Shown: positions 46,343 to 55,249 of the stretch, in pieces
Numbering within the stretch: position 1 is the stretch's first letter
Layout: every line of letters starts with the position of its first letter
DNA from: Deltaproteobacteria bacterium
Lineage (GTDB): Bacteria > Desulfobacterota > Desulfomonilia > UBA1062
Length of the DNA: 64,000 nt
Direction: 5' to 3'
Assembly (NCBI GenBank): GCA_018436855.1
Contig: JAHDKO010000006.1
Location: 101,607-165,606, forward strand
The notes under the pieces: generated by a model
What the model was told of the DNA's origin: nothing
The model's input: the letters and a program-made list of their open reading frames with translations, nothing else
The model's database searches: none
Program-made: the position numbers and the translations under genes

Positions 46343-47026
46343 ATGAAGAGCGAAATGAAGCCGTATCTGGTTTCCTCTCCCACGATCGATTACGACCACC
46401 CCCTGGTGGCGGATTTCGCCCGGGCGCATGCGTCCGGTTCCGGTGACCGGCGCGAACGGGCGGTGAGCCTCTACTTCGCCGTACGGGACACCATCCGGTA
46501 TGACCCGTACCTGCTCGATCTTTCGGTCGAGGGCCTGCGGGCCAGCACCACCCTGAAGGTCGGCCGCGGATGGTGCGTGGCAAAGTCGATCCTGCTGGCC
46601 GCCTGCTGCAGGTATCACGGCATACCGGCGCGCCTGGGGTACGCAGATGTGCGCAACCATCTGTCAACCGCCCGCATGCGCGAGCAGATGAAGACCGATG
46701 TCTTCTACTGGCACGGGTATACGTCCATCTTCCTGGACGGAAAATGGCTCAAGGCCACCCCTGCGTTCAATATCGAGCTCTGCGAGAAATTCCGTCTGAA
46801 GCCGCTGGATTTCGACGGCCTGAGCGACTCGATCTATCATCCCTTCGATCTCGACGGCAACAGGCACATGGATTACCTCGGCTATCGGGGGGAGTTTGCA
46901 GAGGTGCCCATCGACCAGATCATCGAGACCTTCCGCCGCGAGTACAGCGCTGACGACATGACCGTGGATTCTCTGAAGGACGCCGACTTCGACCGGGACG
47001 TGGACCATGAGATACATGAAGAATAA
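46343..47026 (+). CDS. Transglutaminase-like domain protein
   Basis: 227 residues. The catalytic triad of a transglutaminase-like protease fold is visible: Cys in VGRGWCVAKSILLAACCR, His in FYWHGYTSIFLDGKW and Asp replaced by the position in LKATPAFN, where Asn or Pro-Ala precede; the third residue is therefore uncertain. YFAVRDTIRYDPYL before the Cys is typical of Transglut_core. No signal peptide. Function unknown, possibly a cysteine protease. Confidence 0.85.
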   Translation: MKSEMKPYLVSSPTIDYDHPLVADFARAHASGSGDRRERAVSLYFAVRDTIRYDPYLLDLSVEGLRASTTLKVGRGWCVAKSILLAACCRYHGIPARLGYADVRNHLSTARMREQMKTDVFYWHGYTSIFLDGKWLKATPAFNIELCEKFRLKPLDFDGLSDSIYHPFDLDGNRHMDYLGYRGEFAEVPIDQIIETFRREYSADDMTVDSLKDADFDRDVDHEIHEE

Positions 47027-47096
47027 CTGTCACGGCATAACCGCAGGCAGCGGTCAGACCTTTCCGTTGCCGTAACTTAAAAAGGAGCCCGACCCG

Positions 47097-47564
47097 ATGG
47101 CGTCTCAGTCTATCGGCGTGATATCGGACACTCACGGACTGCTCAGAGATGACGTGCATCAGATCTTCTCCGAGTGCAGTCTCATCATCCATGCAGGTGA
47201 TATCGGCACCCTTTCCGTCCTGAGAGAGCTGGAGCAGATCGCACCGGTGGTTGCGGTGCGGGGCAATGTGGATCGGGGAGACTGGGCCGGCTCGCTGAAG
47301 GAATCCGAGCTCCTGGAAATAGACGGCAACCGGGTCTATGTGATCCACGACCTGGGCACCTTCCCCCTTACGGTTCCCGCCGACACGGTCGACATCGTCA
47401 TATACGGCCACTCCCACCGGCCGAACATGGTTTACCGCGAGGGGACCCTCTACCTCAACCCGGGAAGTGCCGGGCCAAGGAGGTTCAATCTCCCCGTGAG
47501 CGTGGGCCTCATAAGGATCGAGCCGGACGGAATCTTCCCTGAGATCGTCGAGCTCTCCGCCTGA
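47097..47564 (+). CDS. YfcE/MJ0936-like metallophosphoesterase
   Basis: 155 residues. All metal-binding motifs of the small phosphodiesterases are visible: GVISDTHG (Asp11, His13), IIHAGDIG (Asp), VRGNVDRGD (Asn) and YGHSHRP (His pairs), plus LYLNPGSAGPRR. It hydrolyses phosphodiester bonds; natural substrate unknown. AAGGAG precedes the ATG. Confidence 0.95.
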   Translation: MASQSIGVISDTHGLLRDDVHQIFSECSLIIHAGDIGTLSVLRELEQIAPVVAVRGNVDRGDWAGSLKESELLEIDGNRVYVIHDLGTFPLTVPADTVDIVIYGHSHRPNMVYREGTLYLNPGSAGPRRFNLPVSVGLIRIEPDGIFPEIVELSA

Positions 47565-47837
47565 AGTCGGATGGCACGGCCCCTCCCTGCCGGTGCCCGC
47601 CCGAGCATGCGATGCACCCGGGGCGGCTCCGGGGTTCTCCGCGGTGCCTTTGTTCCGCCGGGAAGTTGATAACCGGCCTCCAAGTCGTTATATCCAGCTT
47701 ATTGATTTCCGGTCTCACACAGTCCTCCCAAAGGATGCTGTTTCCGGCACCCGGTCCGGGAGACTGGATGCGAAAAAGGCGTGGTGCCGTTTCCGCCTGC
47801 TGTGCGCGGAGCTTAGGGGCTGGAAAAGGAGGCGCGG

Positions 47838-49040
47838 ATGCATTCCACCAGGCCGGGCAAAATATTTACCCTCGCCCTGCTCGCTGCGCTCATACTGTGG
47901 GCAGGGATCGATCGTGAAAGGGAAACCGGGTACACAGGCATTCTCCGGCAGTCCGGGGCAGAGGCCCACGCCCGGGCCGGAGACACCGCGCAGGCGGATT
48001 CCGGGCCGGATATCGAAAGCGCGCATATCGAGGACCTGCGGGCACTCATGATCGACCTGGCCGCGTTTCGTGCCTGCGGCTATCTCCAGGGCAGGATCCT
48101 GACGCTGAGCTCAGGGGGCGCGTCATCCCCTGCAGACCGGAGGACCGTGACCGGAAATTTCTGGATCGATTCATGCAACACCGAGCAGACAGACCCCGGG
48201 CATCTCAGGATCTCGATATCCGGAAAGGGCTGGAGATGGATCTCCCGCCAGAGGCAGAGACTCGGAGCAGAGTTCGATCTCGATGAGTATGTGAAGTTCC
48301 TCGCGCAGGTAACCATGGTCGGGACCTTCGACATGGCCTATGCACGGCAGGACCACATCGTGACCGTATGGTTCGTCCCGACTCGACCTGTGGAGGTCGA
48401 TTTTCAGATACAGGGAGACGTCGATGTGGACACCGAGAGCCTTTGGTCCTCCATTGTTGGCCAGGGCGCCGAGATCCTGGGCGGCGGCCCGGAGGAGAGA
48501 GCACGCCAGGATATCACGAAGGAGGCGTCACGGAGATTCAGAAGCAGACTCTCGAGCGGTCTGACCCTGATCATCGATTTGTGCACCGGCCAGCGATATA
48601 CCAGGTTCGGTACATTTCCTGCCGGTCAGCTGCCGGATCAGGCCCCCGATCCCAGGGAACGGCCCCTGCTGGCGCATAACAACGCCGTCCTGCACAGAAA
48701 CGGCATCCTGATGTCGGGACCCTTCGAGACCGACAAACCCGTCATCGCCCGTCTGGAGGCCCAGGATGGCGGAGAAGCGCATGCAGCGATTGTCTGTCAG
48801 GATGATGCCCGGAGGATGGCCGATTCCTATGTAAACGGAAACAATATTCCCCAGGGAGAGGCACTGGCCGAAGCCATCTTCAGCCCCGGGAGTCCGGCCC
48901 GGATCGAGGTGCCTCCCAATGCCGGCTGCCCGGTCGTGCTGGTCATACGGCCCGTAGATGGGCAGACCACCCCTCTCGCCTGTTCGTTTCTGGTATATCA
49001 CGAAGGCGCCGAGCAGAATCCCCTGGTGAAGTGCAGGTAA
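47838..49040 (+). CDS. Exported protein of unknown function
   Basis: 400 residues with a strong GGAGG site. An N-terminal hydrophobic stretch (IFTLALLAALILWAGI) is a signal or anchor. The middle part (SISGKGWRWISRQRQRLGAEFDLDEYVKFLAQVTMVGTFDMAYA) is beta-rich; a DVDVDTESLWSSIVGQGAEILGGGPEERARQDITKEASRRFRSRL segment is helical; the C-terminal 130 residues (LLAHNNAVLHRNGILMSGPFETDKPVIARLEAQDGGEAHAAIVC) look like a beta sandwich with two conserved Cys. I recognise no family. It stands alone. Confidence 0.7.
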   Translation: MHSTRPGKIFTLALLAALILWAGIDRERETGYTGILRQSGAEAHARAGDTAQADSGPDIESAHIEDLRALMIDLAAFRACGYLQGRILTLSSGGASSPADRRTVTGNFWIDSCNTEQTDPGHLRISISGKGWRWISRQRQRLGAEFDLDEYVKFLAQVTMVGTFDMAYARQDHIVTVWFVPTRPVEVDFQIQGDVDVDTESLWSSIVGQGAEILGGGPEERARQDITKEASRRFRSRLSSGLTLIIDLCTGQRYTRFGTFPAGQLPDQAPDPRERPLLAHNNAVLHRNGILMSGPFETDKPVIARLEAQDGGEAHAAIVCQDDARRMADSYVNGNNIPQGEALAEAIFSPGSPARIEVPPNAGCPVVLVIRPVDGQTTPLACSFLVYHEGAEQNPLVKCR

Positions 49041-49187
49041 ACACACCGCCTCCCTGACATGCCCCTGTCGTCGGTGCTCCTGCCTGACATGCCGGACCGG
49101 AATTTCTCCTGCCCGGACGAAAAAAAGAAGGAGCACATGCATAAGAGCCTGCTCCCTCTTGTGTGTTCTGAATATATCGGGTCTGCT

Positions 49188-49451
49188 TTACACGCGTGTT
49201 CGACCCGGTAGGGCCCGGACGATCGCCACCACGAGTATGGCACCCAGGACGGCGATGACCAGCGTCCCCAGGCTGAAGCCCGTCAAAGGCGCCTCGACGC
49301 CGAACAGGGCTCCTGCCAGGAAGCCGCCCACCAGTGCGCCGACAATACCCAGGATCATGTCTCCGAAGATCCCGTAGCCGCCGCCTTTCATGATGAGCCC
49401 GGTCAACCACCCGGCGATTATTCCTATGATTATCCAGGATAAGATACCCAT
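49188..49451 (-). CDS. GlsB/YeaQ/YmgE family small membrane protein
   Basis: 87 residues from ATG at 49451, with AAGGAGG upstream. Three hydrophobic segments and the family signature GIIAGWLTGLIMKGGGYGIFGDMILGIVGALVGGFLAG (transglycosylase-associated protein family). The C-terminus RALPGRTRV is basic. Linked to acid or envelope stress in enterobacteria; function not established. Confidence 0.93.
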   Translation of the reverse strand: MGILSWIIIGIIAGWLTGLIMKGGGYGIFGDMILGIVGALVGGFLAGALFGVEAPLTGFSLGTLVIAVLGAILVVAIVRALPGRTRV

Positions 49452-49735
49452 CTGTTGTATCCTCCTTCCTTGTATTTTTACCAGCCAAGAATACTGATAG
49501 TTTCTATACATTAAAATAATAACAGCCTGCGGCTATATCCCCACATGGTCTTTCCCGTAGGGTCAAGCGCCATCGTTTCCCATCCATCGATTCTGAATCA
49601 ATGGTATGAATCTTATAACGGCAAGCCCTGGACCCTGCTTCAAGCCTTCTCCGTGAATACGGAAGATACGGGCGATCCGGCCGGTGAAGAAGTCTTCTCC
49701 GGCCGAGCCTGATGAAACGTGCGCGGAGATGATTA

Positions 49736-50224
49736 TTGTATGTTCTTATGTGGTCCTATAGCGCATCTTCCCTCCTGCGTGTGCTTGTAACCGGCATCCT
49801 GGCCTACGTGCTTCTGGTGGGGTTCCTCCGCTTGTCGGGTAAACGGACCTTAAGCCAGCTCAACGCATTTGATTTCGTGGTGACTGTTGCATTTGGGTCA
49901 ACACTCGCCTCCACAATCCTCAACAAGGATATCGGCATTGTCGAGGGGTTGACGGCGCTCTTTCTCCTGATCGCCCTCCAGTTCATCGTGGCCAGGCTGT
50001 CAGCTGTCTCACCGTGGTTCAAGGGGTTCGTTAAATCGAGACCCCGCCTCCTCTTCTACCAGGGCCGGTACCTCGAAGAGGCCATGAAACAGGAGCGTAT
50101 GAACAAAGACGAGATCCTTCAGGCAGCCAGAAGCCAGGGCATCGCATCCATGGAGCAGGTTGAGGGGGTGGTTCTTCAAACGAACGGGAACATGAGCGTT
50201 CTCACGAAGGGAGAGCCCGGATAG
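49736..50224 (+). CDS. DUF421 (YetF-like) membrane protein
   Basis: 162 residues from a TTG at 49736, chosen because GGAG lies eight bases upstream; ATG at 49748 is the alternative. Three membrane segments, then the soluble YetF domain with LLFYQGRYLEEAMKQERMNKDEILQAARSQGIASMEQVEGVVLQTNGNMSVL, typical of DUF421. LRLSGKRTLSQLNAFDFVVTVAFGSTLAS is the family hallmark. Function unknown; possibly envelope or spore-related in other phyla. Confidence 0.92.
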   Translation: MYVLMWSYSASSLLRVLVTGILAYVLLVGFLRLSGKRTLSQLNAFDFVVTVAFGSTLASTILNKDIGIVEGLTALFLLIALQFIVARLSAVSPWFKGFVKSRPRLLFYQGRYLEEAMKQERMNKDEILQAARSQGIASMEQVEGVVLQTNGNMSVLTKGEPG

Positions 50225-50399
50225 AATTCGACTCTTCAGAACCTGGACGTGCCCTAACCGGTAAGGAGGCCGCCAGATCATGATGAGGATCTTTCAAAGT
50301 CCAATCAGGGTTCGCCACCATGCACCTGAAGATTCCTGTTGAAAAAGGCAGCGGCAGAAGGGGCAGACCGGTTTCCGGCCGGAGTGTGCGGTCAATGTG

Positions 50400-51176
50400 C
50401 TACCTGGTTTCTTTCATGTAATTCTCCGGGATGGTATAGAATCCCTCTCCGGTCTTCTTGTCGGAGTAGTCGAGAAGGTCCTGCGTGGTCCTGATCTCTG
50501 CATCCATCATGTTGGACGTGGAGACCGAATGCACCGTGACGCCGTCGATCTTCTTCATCTCCTTGACGAAATCCTCCATGGACTCCTGCATGCCCGGCAT
50601 CATCATCATACTGGCGGCCGCCATCCGGTGAAGGAGATCGTAATCCAGATCGATATCATTCGTGGCCCACAGCTCAGTCTCGGAGGGACCCATGGCTGTG
50701 TTGGTCGTCTGTACATATTTTCTGCAGTTCCAGGGACCGATCTTTTTAGTCTGGCCGGTATCCTCAACCGTGACGCTGAACTCGGACATGCCCTCCATCA
50801 TGCCTTCGACAAAGTCCTTTGCATCCTCCTTCTCCTGGGGGCTCATCTCCTGATCCTCCTCGATGGCCTGCCGGGCCATTTCCTGCATATCCATGGGGAA
50901 TTCGGAATAGGTCTTTGCCTGATTGTCCATGAGGTAGATCTGTTTCTTATCGATCCGCATGATCATGGTCTGGGGTCCCTCGTCGGTCCGGATCATGTCC
51001 CTGGCTATCCATGTTTCGCGCACAGTCTCCCGGGCAGGCTGCTTCTGCCCCATGATCTCGAAGGCATCGGTCCGCTGCTTGTACTTCAGGTAGATATCGG
51101 CGTGAATGAGGCCGGGAAGCATCAGCATACACATTGCGGCAGGCAGGACAAGGCGGAGCATCTGTTTTGCGTTCAT
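50400..51176 (-). CDS. Exported DUF4412-type protein
   Basis: 258 residues from ATG at 51176. A signal peptide (LRLVLPAAMCMLMLPGLIHA) precedes a Met-rich, acidic protein. DIYLKYKQRTDAFEIMGQKQPARETVRETWIARDMIRTDEG and KKQIYLMDNQAKTYSEFPM fit DUF4412, which resembles LolA/LolB-like lipid-handling folds. A Met-rich helix (MAAASMMMMPGMQESMEDFVKEMKK) is unusual. It has its own promoter and is divergent from the YkgJ gene. Confidence 0.75.
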   Translation of the reverse strand: MNAKQMLRLVLPAAMCMLMLPGLIHADIYLKYKQRTDAFEIMGQKQPARETVRETWIARDMIRTDEGPQTMIMRIDKKQIYLMDNQAKTYSEFPMDMQEMARQAIEEDQEMSPQEKEDAKDFVEGMMEGMSEFSVTVEDTGQTKKIGPWNCRKYVQTTNTAMGPSETELWATNDIDLDYDLLHRMAAASMMMMPGMQESMEDFVKEMKKIDGVTVHSVSTSNMMDAEIRTTQDLLDYSDKKTGEGFYTIPENYMKETR

Positions 51177-51232
51177 AGTTCCTCCTAACGATTGGATCCT
51201 TGAATCCGCTTCAAAGGATCCATGGATACAAG

Positions 51233-51262
51233 ATAGTATCGATGGCAGTGTGAATTTCTCAA
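51233..51262 (-). promoter_or_regulatory. Sigma-70-type promoter for the DUF4412 gene
   Basis: On the minus strand TTGAGA (51262-51257), 18-bp spacer, TACTAT (51238-51233). The start codon follows about 50 nt after the predicted transcription start. Confidence 0.5.
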
Positions 51263-51471
51263 ATGCAGAGCAGGTGGCAGGGCACTTTTCCCTCAGGCCG
51301 TTCAATGAAATGGGACGTTTCCCCTCCGTGCTTTTGACCTTCGCAGCGCGCTGGTATATATAAACCGTAGGGATACTCACATGAGAGAGAAATGTTTTCG
51401 CAAGGCTCGTATTCACTGCAGACAGGAGCAGGAGCACCCGTCCGGCACCAGGCATCCCTCGGGAGCAGGCC

Positions 51472-52053
51472 ATGATTGACGGCCGCGGCATACCGGAGCG
51501 CGTGGAGGCATCCCTCCGGGCGCTGTACCGTGAAGTCGACCGAATCGCGGGGTCGCTCCATCATATCCACGAAGACAGGCTCAGATGCAGGAAGGGGTGC
51601 TCCAACTGCTGCATCGACGGGATCACGGTCTTCGAGGTGGAGGCGCGGTATATCCTGAAGCATTGTTCGCATCTCTTCGGTCAGCACCCGGCGCATCCCT
51701 CCGAGGCCTGCGCCTTTCTCGACTCGGAAGGGTCATGCCGGATCTATCCGTTCCGCCCCTATGTCTGCCGCACCCAGGGGCTCCCCTTGAGCTGGATCGA
51801 CGAAGACCAGGGACCCTCACCTGTCGAGATGCGCGATATCTGTCCGCTCAACGATCCCGGACCCCCCATCGTGGATCTCCCTTCGGACACGTGCTGGAGC
51901 ATCGGTCCTTTTGAAGCATGCCTGGCAAGGCTGCAGATAGAGATGTCCGGAGGGCCCATGGGGAGGATAGAGCTCAGGGACCTGTTCGAGCCGGAACGCC
52001 TGGCTTCCCTGTTCGAGGGACAACCCCGGCGGCGAAGAGAGAGAGGATCGTGA
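51472..52053 (+). CDS. YkgJ-family cysteine cluster protein
   Basis: 193 residues. The metal-binding cysteine cluster is RCRKGCSNCCIDG (about 39-51) and CAFLDSEGSCRIYPFRPYVCRTQG (about 80-103), diagnostic of the YkgJ/Fe-S or zinc cluster family. The C-terminal part carries ICPLND and CWSIGPFEACL. It probably binds zinc or an iron-sulfur cluster. Stop and the next start are only 3-6 bp apart, so the two genes form an operon, which links it to iron handling. Confidence 0.9.
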   Translation: MIDGRGIPERVEASLRALYREVDRIAGSLHHIHEDRLRCRKGCSNCCIDGITVFEVEARYILKHCSHLFGQHPAHPSEACAFLDSEGSCRIYPFRPYVCRTQGLPLSWIDEDQGPSPVEMRDICPLNDPGPPIVDLPSDTCWSIGPFEACLARLQIEMSGGPMGRIELRDLFEPERLASLFEGQPRRRRERGS

Positions 52054-52055
52054 GC

Positions 52056-52922
52056 ATGGACAGGGCAACGCGCAGGAAACTTCTCGAATATCAGCGCAAC
52101 GAGATAACCGAGCATCATATCTATCGGAAGATCGCCGCCTCCATGAAGCCGGGCAAAAACCGGGAGACCATCGACAGAATCGCCCGTGACGAGATGCGGC
52201 ACTACGAGACCTGGCGGTCCTACACCGGCCGCGAGGTCAGGCCCGACCTGGTGAAGCTCTGGTTCTACTATCTCATCAGCCGCGTCCTGGGCTTTACCTT
52301 CGCCGTCAAGCTCATGGAGCAGGGCGAGGATAATGCCCAGGTTGAATACCGGAGCATAGTCGCCCGGATACCCGAGGCCGGGATCATCGTGGAGGACGAG
52401 ATCGGCCACGAGGAGGCGTTGATCCGGCTGCTGAAAGAGGAGAGTCTTCGGTACACAGGCTCCATGGTGCTGGGGCTCAACGACGCCCTCGTGGAGCTCA
52501 CCGGCGCCCTGGCCGGCCTCACCCTCGCTCTGCAGGACACGCACCTCATCGCCCTGACAGGCTCCATCACCGGCATTGCCGCGGCCATGTCCATGGCCGC
52601 GTCCGAGTACCTCTCGACCAAGGCCGAGGAGACCTCCAAGAATCCCGTCCGGGCCTCGGTCTATACCGGCATCGCCTACATCGCCACCGTGCTGGTCCTG
52701 ATCACGCCCTATCTCATCCTGCCGAACTATTATGTCAGCCTGGGCGTCACCCTCACGCTGGCGGTGCTGATCATCGCCTTTTTCACCTACTACCTCTCCG
52801 TGGTCAAGGACGTGCCTTTTAAGAGCAGGTTTTTCGAGATGGCCGGGCTTTCCCTGGGAATCGCGTTCATCAGTTTCCTGGTAGGGTTTGCCCTGCGGAC
52901 GGTCTTTGGAGTTGAGGTGTGA
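52056..52922 (+). CDS. Ferritin-like/VIT1-CCC1 fusion, iron or manganese transporter
   Basis: 288 residues (a GTG six bases upstream is an alternative start). Residues 1-130 form a ferritin-like bundle with LEYQRNEITEHHIYRKIAA, RIARDEMRHYETWRSY, AQVEYRS and VEDEIGHEEALIRLL, supplying Glu-x-x-His ligands. From 140 the VIT1/CCC1 membrane domain starts with GLNDALVELTGALAGL and has the conserved MAASEYLSTKAEETSK motif. Such fusions (MbfA type) export or sequester iron or manganese. Operon with the YkgJ gene upstream. Confidence 0.92.
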   Translation: MDRATRRKLLEYQRNEITEHHIYRKIAASMKPGKNRETIDRIARDEMRHYETWRSYTGREVRPDLVKLWFYYLISRVLGFTFAVKLMEQGEDNAQVEYRSIVARIPEAGIIVEDEIGHEEALIRLLKEESLRYTGSMVLGLNDALVELTGALAGLTLALQDTHLIALTGSITGIAAAMSMAASEYLSTKAEETSKNPVRASVYTGIAYIATVLVLITPYLILPNYYVSLGVTLTLAVLIIAFFTYYLSVVKDVPFKSRFFEMAGLSLGIAFISFLVGFALRTVFGVEV

Positions 52923-53029
52923 GGTGACCGGGGCGGCCCTCATGGGCCATGCTCGCGGTTGAGCCTTCACAGGCTCATTGAGACAGAGGCATATCCTCTA
53001 CCGGATCTCCTCCTGGAAGGAAAAGTTCA

Positions 53030-53057
53030 AGGGTGCCCTTCGCCGTCCGGGCACCCT
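53030..53057. terminator. Hairpin between convergent genes
   Basis: A 9-bp perfect inverted repeat AGGGTGCCC / GGGCACCCT around a 10-base loop, just beyond the CoA-transferase beta stop (53072) and 108 bp after the VIT1 stop. On the minus strand it is followed by a T-rich stretch (TTGAACTTTTCC), so it probably terminates the CoA-transferase operon and may work both ways. Confidence 0.7.
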
Positions 53058-53071
53058 CAACCGGGAAACAC

Positions 53072-53860
53072 TTATGCCGAAGGCAGCGAGGTGAACACCC
53101 CTCTGGGGTCCACCTCTCTCCGGAGAATCTCGATGATGTCGGGCGTGGGCATGGGGGTGAGCGGTATCTCCCCTTCGGGTTTCAGGAGCTCGAAACCCGT
53201 GCACATCTGGGCGATGTCCAGGGTCATTCCCGGGTGCAGTGTCTTGACCCGCATCCGCTTGGTCTCCGGCTCGAAGTCGAACACCCCGCACTGGGATATG
53301 ACGGCGACAGGCCCATTGCCGGGCAGTCCGGCCTTCTTCCGGGTGTTTCCGCCCCTCAAGTGACCCACCGAGGTGATGAAGTCGACCTTTTCCGGAAACT
53401 TCTCGGGTGTCTGCAACCCCACCAGCACCATGTTTTCGGTCAGGGAGGTAAGGTCGTTGTTCCCGCCCGAGCCGGTCAGCCGCGCCTTGGGCTGGTGGAA
53501 GTCGTCGCCGATCATGTGGGTATTGACGTTGCCGTACATGTCCACCTGGGCGAATCCCAGAAAGGCGATGTCAACATAGCCGTTGTAACACTGGCCGAAC
53601 GAGTATGCCATCTCCATGACCACAGGCGACTTGCGCCAGGTGAAGGGCCCTCCCACCGACCAGGGCATGCCTCCCTGGATGGGGTCCTGGCCTCCGGATT
53701 CATAGACCATGGTGATGTTGGGGGCATGGGTCTTGCGGGCGAGGATCCCTGCCACCATGGGCAGGCCGGTGCCCACGTACACGATGGTGTGGTCCTTGAT
53801 CTGCGCGGAAATGATGTATGCCAGAATCTCCAGCGGATTAGCCGGGGCGTCGTTTTTCAT
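53072..53860 (-). CDS. CoA-transferase beta subunit (glutaconate CoA-transferase/IpdB-like)
   Basis: 262 residues from ATG at 53860 with GGAGG upstream. VYVGTGLPMVAGILARKTHAP and MVYESGGQDPIQGG are the CoA-transferase family I start; Glu in YESG aligns with the catalytic Glu of glutaconate CoA-transferase beta. GFAQVDMYGNVNTHMIGD and LTGSGGNNDLTSLTENMVLV complete it. It acts with the alpha subunit encoded 32 bp upstream. Substrate could be a dicarboxyl-CoA or, as in IpdAB, a ring-derived acyl-CoA. Confidence 0.92.
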   Translation of the reverse strand: MKNDAPANPLEILAYIISAQIKDHTIVYVGTGLPMVAGILARKTHAPNITMVYESGGQDPIQGGMPWSVGGPFTWRKSPVVMEMAYSFGQCYNGYVDIAFLGFAQVDMYGNVNTHMIGDDFHQPKARLTGSGGNNDLTSLTENMVLVGLQTPEKFPEKVDFITSVGHLRGGNTRKKAGLPGNGPVAVISQCGVFDFEPETKRMRVKTLHPGMTLDIAQMCTGFELLKPEGEIPLTPMPTPDIIEILRREVDPRGVFTSLPSA

Positions 53861-53892
53861 GTTTTGTTCCTCCTTCTTTATATCACCGGGCA

Positions 53893-54984
53893 TCAGTAAA
53901 AGATTCCAGGATCGTTGTTGACGGTGTATTCCTGATACGAGAAGTCGACGTCCTCGTTGTCCCCCTCGGCGGCTTTGGTCTGCCTCCTGGCCTCGATCAT
54001 CCATTTTGCCCCGCCGAGTTTCTCGATGAATTCGATCTGGTCTTTTGTGCCGAAGACCCACTCGTCGATGAACTTCCCGATGTTCTCTTCGTTGATTGCC
54101 GAAAACCGCATGAGCTTCTCCCACCACTGGCGGGGCCAGTAATAGTACCCCGGCATGCTCCCGGGCAGGGCCCCATAGGGAAGCTCCACCACCGCGTCAG
54201 CATAGAAGAACGGGATGATCGATCCCTTCTTGTTGCACCGGATATCCATCTCCGGGACGATCTCCTCTGCGGTGATGACCACCTTTCTGGAAGCTGCGGC
54301 CCCGGCGAGGTCGTTCACGGTGGGACCGTAGATATAGGCGTTTCCGTATTTGTCCGCGGCCTGCACATGGATGAAGGTGACGTCCGGGTACAGCGCCGGG
54401 ATGAACAGGGACGGATCGGATTCCTTTTTCAGCGGGTTCTGGATCACCTTGAGATAGGGATTATACTTGACGATGTCCGAGCCGAGCATCTGCTTGCTCA
54501 GCAGCCCCGGAGAGCCAAGCTGTGCCGCCTTGAGCCCCTGGGCGATTCCGCCGTGGCTCCACTCGGAGAGGATCCTGACCTTGCCCGCCTTGAGCTGGCG
54601 CGTATAGTTGCGGTCCGTGCCCCGCATCTCGGCCCCGGTATAGGAATTGTGTGAGTAGCGCACCGATCCGGTAACGATCATGTAGCTTTGGTTGGTGTTG
54701 GGAGCCCCGATCATCTGGAGGTCTTTCTTTCCCTGCCGCATGATCTCGAAATGGCTCTGGATGCATGTCCTCACGTACCCGAACCCGGTGTCCAGAACCA
54801 CGTCACCGTCCTGTACGAACTCGGCCACTGCCTCCTTGAGCGATATCCTCTTGTCTTTTTTGGATCGATCCTTGTTCAGATGGACCGTGCGTGCGTTCTC
54901 GAAATCCACGAGCCTGTCCAGAATGCCCGGATCGTCGATTTTCAGATTTTCGAGCGCCTCCCTGCTGTAGTCGAACACTCCCAT
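53893..54984 (-). CDS. CoA-transferase alpha subunit (glutaconate CoA-transferase/IpdA-like)
   Basis: 363 residues from ATG at 54984 (GGAGGG upstream). It is longer than GctA (about 320) because of an N-terminal leader of roughly 50 residues and a C-terminal tail. KRISLKEAVAEFVQDGDVVLDTGFGYVRTC, LQMIGAPNTNQSYMIVTGSV and PDVTFIHVQAADKYGNAYIYGP are CoA-transferase alpha signatures. It precedes the beta subunit gene. A sigma-54-like promoter lies about 40 bp upstream. Confidence 0.92.
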   Translation of the reverse strand: MGVFDYSREALENLKIDDPGILDRLVDFENARTVHLNKDRSKKDKRISLKEAVAEFVQDGDVVLDTGFGYVRTCIQSHFEIMRQGKKDLQMIGAPNTNQSYMIVTGSVRYSHNSYTGAEMRGTDRNYTRQLKAGKVRILSEWSHGGIAQGLKAAQLGSPGLLSKQMLGSDIVKYNPYLKVIQNPLKKESDPSLFIPALYPDVTFIHVQAADKYGNAYIYGPTVNDLAGAAASRKVVITAEEIVPEMDIRCNKKGSIIPFFYADAVVELPYGALPGSMPGYYYWPRQWWEKLMRFSAINEENIGKFIDEWVFGTKDQIEFIEKLGGAKWMIEARRQTKAAEGDNEDVDFSYQEYTVNNDPGIFY

Positions 54985-55026
54985 ATATGCCCTCCAATTC
55001 ATGCAGTTTTTTCGCAACAGACCAAA

Positions 55027-55041
55027 GCGAAATCCATGCCA
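55027..55041 (-). promoter_or_regulatory. Sigma-54-like promoter for CoA-transferase operon
   Basis: On the minus strand TGGCATGGATTTCGC, with GG and GC exactly ten bases apart. One mismatch in the -12 element (TCGC for TTGC) and T for C after TGGCA. It resembles the 58045-58060 promoter closely (shared CCATGGCATGGAT). The predicted start is about 30 nt upstream of the alpha-subunit ATG. Confidence 0.5.
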
Positions 55042-55155
55042 TGGGGAAAAGGGCTTGTTCTACTTTGTTATCATATTGATTTTATTATTTTGATTTATAT
55101 CTATTTCAGCCTTTGCGGTATTTATCCCCGAACTGCCACAGTAGGACAAACCACA

Positions 55156-55175
55156 TTATGGTGAAAAGACCATAA
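55156..55175. promoter_or_regulatory. Palindrome TTATGGT-N6-ACCATAA
   Basis: A perfect 7-bp inverted repeat about 150 bp upstream of the putative sigma-54 start of the CoA-transferase operon. The distance fits an enhancer-binding-protein site; alternatively it is a weak terminator hairpin behind the ICMT-like gene. Confidence 0.4.
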
Positions 55176-55249
55176 CCCGGAAATGGCGGGAGAATTTCAT
55201 CACCGGGAGAGCGTTGGGCTGAACGGGCCTCGCGCAGACCCGGGCCCGG

